From the NCBI GenBank assembly GCA_016936655.1, contig JAFGXL010000015.1:205417-269416 (forward strand): a stretch of 64,000 nucleotides of DNA. Reading direction: 5' to 3'. The notes under the pieces were generated by a model, which was not told the DNA's origin, did not search any database, and saw nothing but the letters and a program-made list of their open reading frames with translations. The DNA is from Nitrospirota bacterium. GTDB lineage: Bacteria; Nitrospirota; Thermodesulfovibrionia; Thermodesulfovibrionales; Dissulfurispiraceae. Of the stretch, positions 17,850 to 25,353 are shown in pieces (positions within the stretch are counted from its first letter, which is position 1; every line of letters begins with the position of its first letter). Both the position numbers and the translations under genes were made by a program.

Positions 17850-18575
17850 ATGAAGATATATTCAGATCTTAAATCAAAGTTCAACAGCATGGCGCAGCAG
17901 CATAACCTCCTCGATAAAGAGGTTACGGTTGTCTCAGCGCGCACGTTAACACCTGAAGAGGCGATCGGGAAACCTGACATAAAAGACTTCCCTCTGCTCA
18001 AGGGCAAAGAGGTGATGATAGAGGCTGCATTCAATGGCGCAAAAGGCCAGGCATATACAGATATGCCAGGCAGCTTTAGCGGATCTATCAAGGATGTTGC
18101 AAACCTGCCACTGACAAATAGCTTTCAGAGAGCTGTATTTATATCAACACTTAATGCCGTTATGCGAAGCCTCGGACTTGCAGGCAAAACTGTCCATTGC
18201 AGAGATAAAGAGCCGGCAGAATGCGCTTCTCAGCTAACAAAATATATAAAAGAATTCATGCCGAATCCAAAGATTGCCTTCGTCGGATATCAGCCGGCAA
18301 TGATATCAAGACTTGTAGAATCATTCGAAATAAGAGTCGTTGATCTGGATACTGACAATATAGGCAAGGAAAAGTTCGGCATTATGGTTGAAGGCCCAGA
18401 AAAGACAGATGAGCTACTTAAGTGGGGAGATATCATAATGGCTACAGGCTCAACATCAGTAAACGGCACTGTTACAAAGTTCATTACAGAAAAACCAGTA
18501 ATCTTCTATGGCATAACAATATCTGGAGTAGCCAGCATTTTTGGTTACAAAAACTACTGTCCATGCGGTCACTAA
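17850..18575 (+). CDS. DUF4213/DUF364 protein (putative heavy-metal chelation domain)
   Basis: A cytoplasmic protein of 241 residues. The N-terminal part (LLDKEVTVVSARTLTPEEAIG) matches DUF4213, and the C-terminal Rossmann-like part (KIAFVGYQPAMISRLVESFEIRVVDLD, GDIIMATGSTSVNGT, ITISGVASIFGYKNYCPCGH) matches DUF364, a family described only as putative heavy-metal chelation. The C-terminal CPCGH could bind a metal. It is first in a five-gene operon with a NitT/TauT-type ABC importer and a porin. AGGAGG at 17837-17842 sets the ATG. The promoter carries a ModE-like box, which suggests a molybdenum or tungsten link. Function unproven. Confidence 0.82.
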   Translation: MKIYSDLKSKFNSMAQQHNLLDKEVTVVSARTLTPEEAIGKPDIKDFPLLKGKEVMIEAAFNGAKGQAYTDMPGSFSGSIKDVANLPLTNSFQRAVFISTLNAVMRSLGLAGKTVHCRDKEPAECASQLTKYIKEFMPNPKIAFVGYQPAMISRLVESFEIRVVDLDTDNIGKEKFGIMVEGPEKTDELLKWGDIIMATGSTSVNGTVTKFITEKPVIFYGITISGVASIFGYKNYCPCGH

Positions 18576-18582
18576 AGCATAT

Positions 18583-19599
18583 ATGAATATAAGAACAATT
18601 TCACTTAATATAGTTTTATTTATCCTTACGTTTTCTATATTTGCAGATCATTGTCTGTCAGCACAAAAAGATATTAAAGACAAAAAAACACTCAATATGG
18701 CTGTTGAATACACAAACCATGCTGCAGCATTCTACTACGCAGAGGGCAAAGGACTATTCAGAAAAGCCGACATATCAATAAACGAAATAAAAGTATACAC
18801 GAGCGGAGTGGGAGTTGCTGTAGCCTTCACAAAAGGAAGCTTTGATGCAGGATATATGTGCCTGGTGCCAGCGATATTTACCTACGCAAACGGCGGTGTA
18901 CCGATAAAAATATTGGCAGGTACCCATAAAGACGGATATGGACTGGTTGTAAATTCAGAAAAGATAAAAACAATAAAAGATCTCGAAAAAACCAATATCA
19001 AGATAGCAAACGGACCAAAAGGCACAACAACAGATTTTCTCCAGATGCTTATGATGAAAAAAAACAAACTCAATACCGAAGCAATCCTATCCAGAACATT
19101 AAGGATGAGCGCATCAAAACAGCTTATGGCCCTGCAAAGCCGTAGAGTTGATGCAGTCTTTGTACCGGAGCATTTTGCGACACTGGCAGCATCATTCCCC
19201 GGAATGAAGATGCTTCTAAAGAGTACGGAGATATGGCCAGATATGCAAGGAAGCGTACTGGTTGTAACTAAAGATATGATCAGAAATCATCCGGACCTAG
19301 TAAAGAAACTCAAAAGAGTAAACAGCCAGAGCATAAAGCTGATTAACAAAAATCGTTTTGAGGCAGCTAATATTTTTGCTCGCAGTATTAACAGCAGCTC
19401 CAGCATGATTGAGAATAAGTCAAAGGATTCTCCAATAACTACCATTCTCTCAGCAGAGCTTGCGGCTGAATCTACAGGAAACATGAGAATGACTCCTGAT
19501 ATAACAAGAAAAGATGTCCAGGATGTTATAGACAAGATGTATGAACTTGGCTACCTGCGCAAATCGTTCGATGCAGCCGAAATTATGGCTGACGAATAA
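18583..19599 (+). CDS. NitT/TauT-type ABC transporter substrate-binding protein
   Basis: A periplasmic binding protein of the NMT1/SsuA group, 338 residues from the ATG at 18583, which gives a proper signal peptide (MNIRTISLNIVLFILTFSIF...CLSA). The frame is open 14 codons further upstream, but that would overlap the DUF364 gene. Core features are LNMAVEYTNHAAAFYYAEGKGLFRKADI, DAGYMCLVPAIFTYANGGVPIKILAGTH and NGPKGTTTDFLQM. Family members bind nitrate, sulfonates, pyrimidine precursors and others, so the ligand cannot be read. It overlaps the permease by one base (TAATG). Confidence 0.9.
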   Translation: MNIRTISLNIVLFILTFSIFADHCLSAQKDIKDKKTLNMAVEYTNHAAAFYYAEGKGLFRKADISINEIKVYTSGVGVAVAFTKGSFDAGYMCLVPAIFTYANGGVPIKILAGTHKDGYGLVVNSEKIKTIKDLEKTNIKIANGPKGTTTDFLQMLMMKKNKLNTEAILSRTLRMSASKQLMALQSRRVDAVFVPEHFATLAASFPGMKMLLKSTEIWPDMQGSVLVVTKDMIRNHPDLVKKLKRVNSQSIKLINKNRFEAANIFARSINSSSSMIENKSKDSPITTILSAELAAESTGNMRMTPDITRKDVQDVIDKMYELGYLRKSFDAAEIMADE

Positions 19600-20351
19600 T
19601 GAGAAACTTTACTAAAATCGAAAAGCTGACCAGCCTGACTCCTGTTGCAATTTTTCTGCTGCTATGGGAAGCTGCAGGGCATTTTGCACATACGCCGCTA
19701 TTTCCACCGTTATCAAAAGTTCTTAATGAATTTTATCAGCTAACAATAGACGGAACAATTTTAAAAAACCTTGGGGCAAGTTTCTTTCGAGTACTATCAG
19801 GATATATTTTAGGGTCAGTTCTCGGAATAATTGCAGGCATCCTCATGTCTACAAACCGCATTTTTAAAAAAAGCCTGAGCCCTATTATAAGCATGTTCCT
19901 GCCAATTCCTACACTCGGATGGCTGCCGCTGCTTATGTTGTGGATAGGCATTAACGAGGCCTTGCCCATAACACTAATATTCATATGTGCGTTTTTCCCC
20001 GTGGCATACAATACATATACCGGAATTGATGGAGTAAGACCAGGATATGCTAAAGTCGCAAAAACTCTGGGTGCATCGCGCTGGTTTATACTCCGTCGCG
20101 TAATGCTGCCTATGGCAGCTCCTAATATATTCACAGGACTAAGGCTAGAATCAGGCATGGTATGGCGCACTGTAATTGCAGCGGAGATGTTCGCAATACC
20201 TACAGGCGTTGGTGCAATGCTATTTAACGCAGAATCCATCATACGCGTTGACATCATAATGTGCTGCCTTATAGCGCTCTCTTTGATGTGCACATTGTTT
20301 GAGCGCACACTTATATGGGCTGAAGACATGATAACGTCAGCATGGAGGTGA
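19599..20351 (+). CDS. NitT/TauT-type ABC transporter permease (SsuC-like)
   Basis: A 250-residue inner-membrane permease with about six helices. The family start (LTSLTPVAIFLLLWEAAGHFAHTPLFPPLSKVL) and the EAA loop (VAKTLGASRWFILRRVMLPMAAPNIFTGLRLE) are intact. It starts within the stop of the binding-protein gene, and the ATPase follows 2 bases after its own stop, so it is part of one transcription unit. It would pass the ligand delivered by the binding protein. Confidence 0.95.
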   Translation: MRNFTKIEKLTSLTPVAIFLLLWEAAGHFAHTPLFPPLSKVLNEFYQLTIDGTILKNLGASFFRVLSGYILGSVLGIIAGILMSTNRIFKKSLSPIISMFLPIPTLGWLPLLMLWIGINEALPITLIFICAFFPVAYNTYTGIDGVRPGYAKVAKTLGASRWFILRRVMLPMAAPNIFTGLRLESGMVWRTVIAAEMFAIPTGVGAMLFNAESIIRVDIIMCCLIALSLMCTLFERTLIWAEDMITSAWR

Positions 20352-20353
20352 AG

Positions 20354-21052
20354 ATGCCAAACATCAGACTACAGAATGTATCAACCGCCTACTGTCTTAA
20401 CAATATCAATCTCGATGTCAGATCAGGAGAGTTTTTGGTGATGCTCGGATCTACAGGAGCGGGCAAGAGTACGCTTCTTAATGTTATATCAGGCCTAGAT
20501 CAGTATACAGGAGACATATATTTTAATAATCAGAATATAAACAGCATACCAGCCTCAAAACGCGGAGCTGGATATTTAATGCAGGAGATATTTCTATTTC
20601 CACACATGACTATTTTTGAAAATGTAACATTCGGACTCAGAGCTTTATCAATGCCCAGACAGCTGGTTGCAGAAAAAACTCAAGACATTCTGGATATGCT
20701 CAGAATATCACATCTGAAAAACCGCTATCCGAAAAATCTCAGCGGAGGTGAAAAACAGAGAGCTGGTCTGGCGCGTTCACTCGTTACAGAACCGACCATA
20801 TTACTTCTTGACGAACCTCTAAGCAGTCTGGACAGCACTACAGCTGATCAGATACATAACGAGCTCCTTAGACTTCATAAGCGCCTGAATCTGACTATCC
20901 TTTATGTGACTCATAATCTTATGGAAGCCAGAAAGCTGGCTGACAGAATTGTTGTAATAAGTGGAGGCAGAGTCACAAGATCGTTCGATCCAGAAGAGAT
21001 CCTAAGCAACGATCCAGCAGCTGCCAATAACCTTATATATTCATCAATCTAA
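20354..21052 (+). CDS. NitT/TauT-type ABC transporter ATPase (SsuB/TauB-like)
   Basis: The energising subunit, 232 residues. Walker A is GSTGAGKST, the signature is LSGGEKQRAGLARSL, Walker B is ILLLDEP and the switch His lies in YVTHN. I choose the ATG at 20354 because a GGAGGTG site sits just ahead of it; an in-frame ATG at 20342 is part of that ribosome site. Note GSTGAGKS where many relatives have GPSGCGKS. It is followed after 21 bases by the porin. Confidence 0.95.
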   Translation: MPNIRLQNVSTAYCLNNINLDVRSGEFLVMLGSTGAGKSTLLNVISGLDQYTGDIYFNNQNINSIPASKRGAGYLMQEIFLFPHMTIFENVTFGLRALSMPRQLVAEKTQDILDMLRISHLKNRYPKNLSGGEKQRAGLARSLVTEPTILLLDEPLSSLDSTTADQIHNELLRLHKRLNLTILYVTHNLMEARKLADRIVVISGGRVTRSFDPEEILSNDPAAANNLIYSSI

Positions 21053-21073
21053 ACCAAGGAACGTATACTCGCC

Positions 21074-22459
21074 ATGCTAAAGAAAACATCAAAGCGCCTC
21101 TGTATTTTCGCGCTGTTTCTATGCTCAATCACTATTTATGCGCCTATGCAGTCCGAGTCAGCAACACAAGAGTTGTCAAAACCAAGACTTATATTCAGCG
21201 CTGCGCTGCGTACAAGATATGAGTCCCAGCATAATTTCAGCCAGAAATACTATGGCATCAATCAACCCGCAGGCAAATCGGATGACAGTTTTTTGCTATA
21301 TAGAATCAGAGCAGGTCTAGACTGGCATCCGTCAAAAAAAACTCATTTGGCCTTATGGATGCAGCATGCTGATGTCTTGGGATACGAACTGCCTGACTCA
21401 GCATTTTACAACAACGCCTTCAAACATACCGACCATCCTCATAAAGACAGGTTTGAGCTATATCAAACATTTATCGAGACAAAGGATATTATGCACACGG
21501 GTATAAGCCTGAAGGCAGGCCGCCAGAAAATATCATATGCAGACAATAGGGTATTTGGACCTGGAGAGTGGGGCAACTCAGGCAGATGGGTATGGGATGC
21601 GCTAAAAACATCCTGGTCATTCAAGCATGGATTTCTTGACCTGTTTTACGGTAAAACCATGCTGCATGAAATAGATCAGTTCAGCCTTGGTCATCGTCAC
21701 GGCTATGAAAGCATAGGCATGTATGGACATGTAAATGTTTTAAAAAATCCTGTTAACCTCATTGTAGAACCGATGCTATTCACTAAAAAAGATAATCACC
21801 AAAACTATACGGGAGAGCTGAACAAGACTCCCGGAAAGCTCGACTCATGGTATTTAGGCGCCAGAACCCATGCATCACTCAGAAATTGGGAGCTTGGAGC
21901 AACATTCATACAGGAAAAAGGCAGCTTTGGCGCTGACAAGATCAATGCGTATGGATATCACATCATGGCAGCCTACACAGTTCCGCACGACTGGAAGCCT
22001 CGTTTATGCGCAGCTTACAGTTATGCATCAGGAGACAGCAATCCTGCTGACGGCAAAAATGAAACATTTCATGAAGCATTTGGAGCCAAGGATATGTTCT
22101 ACGGAAGAATGAATCTTTTTTCGTGGAGCAACCTGAAAGACTACGAAATCAGCATGACCATAAATCCATACGCATGGCTCACAATAAAAGGCGAGGCTCA
22201 CAAGTTTAAACTTGCTGACAAACATGACGGATGGTCTCTAAATTCAAAAACATACCGCGACAAAACTGTCAGCAGCGGGGAGAGCGTAGGCAAAGAGCTC
22301 GATCTTGTAATATCTTGCAGATATTCTAATAACCACACATTAATGGCAGGATTTGGCCGCTTCTGGCCTGATGAATTCGCTAAAAATATGGCATCATCAA
22401 AACAGGCATCATGGGTCTTTCTGCAATGGGAATACAGATTCAGCAAGTCGCTGCTGTGA
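21074..22459 (+). CDS. Alginate_exp-type outer-membrane porin
   Basis: A beta-barrel protein of 461 residues with an N-terminal export signal (MLKKTSKRLCIFALFLCSITIYAPMQSESA). It has the family layout: ALRTRYESQHNF, DDSFLLYRIRAGLDW, ELYQTFIETK, LKAGRQKISYADNRVFGPGEWGNSGRWVWDA, and an aromatic C-terminal strand ending in WEYRFSKSLL. Relatives export alginate, but many serve as general uptake channels. Being the last gene of an ABC importer operon suggests it lets the same ligand through the outer membrane. It converges with modC after a 7-base gap without a clear terminator. Confidence 0.85.
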   Translation: MLKKTSKRLCIFALFLCSITIYAPMQSESATQELSKPRLIFSAALRTRYESQHNFSQKYYGINQPAGKSDDSFLLYRIRAGLDWHPSKKTHLALWMQHADVLGYELPDSAFYNNAFKHTDHPHKDRFELYQTFIETKDIMHTGISLKAGRQKISYADNRVFGPGEWGNSGRWVWDALKTSWSFKHGFLDLFYGKTMLHEIDQFSLGHRHGYESIGMYGHVNVLKNPVNLIVEPMLFTKKDNHQNYTGELNKTPGKLDSWYLGARTHASLRNWELGATFIQEKGSFGADKINAYGYHIMAAYTVPHDWKPRLCAAYSYASGDSNPADGKNETFHEAFGAKDMFYGRMNLFSWSNLKDYEISMTINPYAWLTIKGEAHKFKLADKHDGWSLNSKTYRDKTVSSGESVGKELDLVISCRYSNNHTLMAGFGRFWPDEFAKNMASSKQASWVFLQWEYRFSKSLL

Positions 22460-22466
22460 TAAATTC

Positions 22467-23213
22467 TTATGAATTCAAATTGAGAACTCTTGAGGAATAC
22501 CCAGCGCACTGATTCAGATAAGACTGCAGAGCAACATATTCCGGATCAGCAATTATTTCTGCAGGAGCGCCTGTCTTCATAACATTGCCGTTGGAATAAA
22601 TAATTATATTGTCAGCTAGATCGCATGCCTCTGCAAAATCGTGGGTAACGAGCACAACAGGCACATTAAACTCTGATCTCATATCTTTCAGAAATGCGCG
22701 CATCTCAACTCTGAGCGGTGTGTCGAGAGCTGAAAACGGCTCATCCAGCAGCAGCATCTCCGGTCTGCGTATGAGAGCCCGAGCAAACGCTACGCGCTGC
22801 TTCTGCCCGCCTGATATTTCCGAAGGCATTTTATCATGCAATGCAGCTATCTGGAATCTCTTCATAAGATCTTCACAGCGTCCGGCTGCTTCATCATGAT
22901 TAAGCCCTTTTGCGCCAAAGAGTATGTTTTCCCGCACCTTCATATGCGGGAAAAGCGCAAGGTCCTGGAATACATAACCACAATGGCGCATCTGTGGAGG
23001 AATATTTAAATTACTCTTACTGTCAAAATATGCATTGCCGGCAGAAAAAACATACCCTATATCTGGCCTGATTAGTCCGGCTATCATCTTAAGAGTAAGA
23101 GATTTGCCTGCGCCTGAAGGACCAAATAGCACAGCAAACTCTTTTCCTATCTTCCATTTCACATCCAGAGTAAAGCCATTCACCTTTTTGTAGAGCGATA
23201 TATCCAGACCCAT
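22467..23213 (-). CDS. modC: Molybdate ABC transporter ATPase, short form
   Basis: The ATPase of the molybdate importer, 248 residues. Walker A is GPSGAGKSLTLKMIAG, the signature SGGQKQRVAFARAL, Walker B MLLLDEPFSALD, with VTHDFAEACDLAD after it. It ends about 100 residues earlier than E. coli ModC, so the C-terminal Mop (TOBE) molybdate-binding domain is missing. The start overlaps the modB stop by one base. Third structural gene of the mod operon. Confidence 0.93.
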   Translation of the reverse strand: MGLDISLYKKVNGFTLDVKWKIGKEFAVLFGPSGAGKSLTLKMIAGLIRPDIGYVFSAGNAYFDSKSNLNIPPQMRHCGYVFQDLALFPHMKVRENILFGAKGLNHDEAAGRCEDLMKRFQIAALHDKMPSEISGGQKQRVAFARALIRRPEMLLLDEPFSALDTPLRVEMRAFLKDMRSEFNVPVVLVTHDFAEACDLADNIIIYSNGNVMKTGAPAEIIADPEYVALQSYLNQCAGYSSRVLNLNS

Positions 23214-23881
23214 CAGATAATCCTCTTACTGTATTTGTTGGCAACATATAGAAAAACAACCGACATGAGCGTAAGCAGCAGCACCATCATATTTGCGCTC
23301 TTCCAATCGCCGCTGCTTGCAGCGGAATATATCGCAAGCGGCATTGTATCTGTTACGCCCGGCAGATTGCCCGCAATCATTAGTGTGGCGCCAAATTCTC
23401 CAAGCGCACGCGCAAAAGAGAGTACAGCTCCGGCAATAATGCCTTTTCTGGCGAGCGGAAAAATAACCTTAAGCGCGGTCTCGAATCTAGATCTGCCGAG
23501 AGTATAAGATGCATCAATAAAGTTTTTATCAACAGACTCTATCGCTGCTCTCGTTGTTTTTATCATAAGCGGAAGCGACACAACAAATGAAGCCAGCACA
23601 GCAGCATACCATGTGAACATGATTGTCCAGCCTGTCCATTCATAAATCATGCTGCCTATAAACCCGTTTCTGCCAAATAGGATAATAAGATAATAGCCGG
23701 TTACCGTAGGAGGCAAAACAAGCGGAAGCGTAAACAGAATATCAACAAGCTCCTTACCCCTAAAATGCTTTGCGGCAAGCAGATATGCAATAAATACCCC
23801 GGCGATTACCACAAAAAATGTAGTAACCGAAGCAACCTGGAGTGAAAGCTTCATAGAAAATAATACTTTGCTATCCATCAA
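23213..23881 (-). CDS. modB: Molybdate ABC transporter permease
   Basis: A 222-residue inner-membrane permease with five to six helices, matching ModB in length. Features: SLQVASVTTFFVVIAGVFIAYLLA at the start, LPLVLPPTVTGYYLIILFGRNG, the EAA loop ASYTLGRSRFETALKVIFPLARKGI and ALGEFGATLMIAGNLPG. modA lies 41 bases upstream and modC begins at its stop codon. Confidence 0.96.
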   Translation of the reverse strand: MMDSKVLFSMKLSLQVASVTTFFVVIAGVFIAYLLAAKHFRGKELVDILFTLPLVLPPTVTGYYLIILFGRNGFIGSMIYEWTGWTIMFTWYAAVLASFVVSLPLMIKTTRAAIESVDKNFIDASYTLGRSRFETALKVIFPLARKGIIAGAVLSFARALGEFGATLMIAGNLPGVTDTMPLAIYSAASSGDWKSANMMVLLLTLMSVVFLYVANKYSKRII

Positions 23882-23922
23882 CCACCTGCCTGTTTTTATA
23901 CCTGCAAATCAACAATGCTCTG

Positions 23923-24699
23923 CTACTTCATTTCTGAGGGCAGCACAAACCCGTATTTTTTCATTATCTGCCGCCCTTTTGGGCTGTTCACATAATTAGC
24001 GAACTCTATAGCCTGCTTTTTATTCTTTGTGCTTTTTATTACTGCCATAGCTTGCTCAATCGAGTTATGCAGCTCTTCTGGAATCAGACTGAACTCTGTT
24101 TTTGATCCAATGCTGACAGACAATGCCACTATACCTGCATCTACATTGCCGGTCTCAACATAATCAAGAGCCTGCCGAACAGTTTCACCCATAACGATCT
24201 TGTGCTTGACCGCATCCCATACACCAGCTTTCTGCATAGCCTCTTTAGCAGCAAGTCCGTAAGGAGCATGGCCAGGATTTGCTATCGCTATTCTTTTGAT
24301 TCTTGGATCTAATAAATCTTTTATAAAATTTAATTTTGCGGTTCCCTTGGGAGTTGCAAGAGTTATTCTCCCTACTGCATAAAGCGTTTTAGTCTCAGGA
24401 TGTATCAAACCTTTAGCTTGCAGCCCATCAATATAACTCTTGTTTGCAGCAAAAAAAAGATCCACTGGAGCCCCGGCTTCGATCTGCTTAGCCGCCATGC
24501 CTGTAGATCCAAAATTAAATATAACCTTGTTGCCGGTCTCCTTTTCGTAAAAGCCTCCAATCTCTTTAAATGCCTTAATCAGATCAGCTGCTGCTGAAAC
24601 TATAATGCCCTTTGAATCCTTTGCATGCAAATCCATCGGCACTGCAATTAGACCGAGAATAACTAAGAAAAAGCCAACTCCATAAAGTATTCTTTTCAT
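23923..24699 (-). CDS. modA: Molybdate ABC transporter periplasmic binding protein
   Basis: A 258-residue periplasmic protein with signal peptide (MKRILYGVGFFLVILGLIAVPMDLHA). ModA features are VSAAADLIKAFKEI, FNFGSTGMAAKQIEAGAPVDLFFAA, AIANPGHAPYGLAAKEAM and the ligand-domain segment VETGNVDAGIVALS. It should bind molybdate or tungstate through the Ser residues in SAAAD and FGSTG. The start overlaps the stop of the ModE-like gene by 4 bases. Confidence 0.95.
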   Translation of the reverse strand: MKRILYGVGFFLVILGLIAVPMDLHAKDSKGIIVSAAADLIKAFKEIGGFYEKETGNKVIFNFGSTGMAAKQIEAGAPVDLFFAANKSYIDGLQAKGLIHPETKTLYAVGRITLATPKGTAKLNFIKDLLDPRIKRIAIANPGHAPYGLAAKEAMQKAGVWDAVKHKIVMGETVRQALDYVETGNVDAGIVALSVSIGSKTEFSLIPEELHNSIEQAMAVIKSTKNKKQAIEFANYVNSPKGRQIMKKYGFVLPSEMK

Positions 24700-25127
24700 T
24701 TTTTCTCCTTTTTAAATGGCAGCTTCTGCAGCTCTTTGTCTAGAAACTTGGAAAAGCTCTTGTGCAGCTGCCAAAAATATCTGATCGCATCCTCGCCCGA
24801 CCTTGTCACAACAGCTCCTCCACCGCCCTTGCCGCCTGTGGATGTTGTAACAAGAGGCTCCTGCGCCTGGCTGTTCATCGACTCTACAAGCTCCCAGGCA
24901 TTTCTGTAAGACATTCCCATGGACCTTGCAGCCTCTGTTATGGAGCCATGCTCTTTAATCCTTTCAAGCAATACGACTCTACCGTAGCCTATAAATGTGC
25001 CGCCATCGCCCTCTATCCATATACGACCCCTTACAGAATATCCAGCCCCTGATGCAGCTGCCTCTTCAGTCCTCAACTCATCTGCACTGCGGCCCATCTG
25101 TATGTCTGGCGCGGTTCTCTTTTTCAT
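24696..25127 (-). CDS. ModE-like molybdate-responsive regulator, DNA-binding domain only
   Basis: A 143-residue winged helix-turn-helix protein matching the N-terminal domain of ModE: GRVVLLERIKEHGSITEAARSMGMSYRNAWELVESMN, then the wing LVTTSTGGKGGGGAVVTRSG. Mop/TOBE ligand domains are absent. About 30 extra residues precede the domain. The ATG at 25127 has no ordinary ribosome site; instead a terminator-like hairpin and T run stand right before it, with the hairpin arm carrying an AGGGAGG. It is the first gene of the mod operon and probably represses its own promoter through the box at 25261-25284. Confidence 0.9.
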   Translation of the reverse strand: MKKRTAPDIQMGRSADELRTEEAAASGAGYSVRGRIWIEGDGGTFIGYGRVVLLERIKEHGSITEAARSMGMSYRNAWELVESMNSQAQEPLVTTSTGGKGGGGAVVTRSGEDAIRYFWQLHKSFSKFLDKELQKLPFKKEKK

Positions 25128-25128
25128 T

Positions 25129-25257
25129 CTAAAAAAATTGCCCTCCCTCTCGGACAGAAAGGGAGGGTGTCAGAAGGGTATTGGCGTTAGGCCAAATCTG
25201 CATAACGCCAGGCAAAAAAAATGTAGTGCTTGTGCGAATGAACTCCTTGACCATCAT
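25129..25257 (-). CDS. Possible 42-codon leader ORF ahead of the ModE-like gene
   Basis: An open frame beginning ATGATG at 25257, right where transcription should start, and ending TAG one base before the modE-like ATG. The translation begins MMVKEFIRTSTTFFLPGVMQ. There is no room for a ribosome site, so it would have to be read as a leaderless message. It spans both leader hairpins, so translation could affect termination. It may equally be chance. Confidence 0.25.
   Translation of the reverse strand: MMVKEFIRTSTTFFLPGVMQIWPNANTLLTPSLSVREGGQFF
25131..25210 (-). promoter_or_regulatory. Leader with terminator-like hairpin ahead of the mod operon
   Basis: On the minus strand the roughly 130-base leader holds a hairpin from TGGCGTTA and TAACGCCA (25182-25189 with 25203-25210). 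This is followed by CCCTCCCT pairing with AGGGAGGG (25141-25148 with 25160-25167), then CAA and seven T at 25131-25137. The second part has all traits of an intrinsic terminator and lies 3 bases before the modE-like ATG. An attenuator or riboswitch is likely. I could not match it to the Moco motif by eye. Confidence 0.65.
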
Positions 25258-25260
25258 AAT

Positions 25261-25293
25261 GGTAATATATACTCGGGAATAACGGCTTGTCAA
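25261..25293 (-). promoter_or_regulatory. mod operon promoter with ModE-like operator
   Basis: A consensus -35 TTGACA (25293-25288) and a -10 TATATT (25269-25264) are 18 bp apart. A 24-bp element (25284-25261) starts CGTTATTCCC and ends ATATATTACC, sharing 20 of 24 positions with the element at 17769-17792 and the same location over spacer and -10. It probably binds the ModE-like protein encoded downstream. Confidence 0.75.
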
Positions 25294-25353
25294 GAGATTT
25301 TCTGCTGCAAAATGTTAATGTAAAACCAGCATACTTTAATCCAGGAGTCAACT

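Noticed and set aside
25131..25257. Moco (molybdenum cofactor) riboswitch
   Set aside because: The leader has hairpins but I could not see the conserved Moco motif layout; kept only as an unassigned attenuator-like leader.
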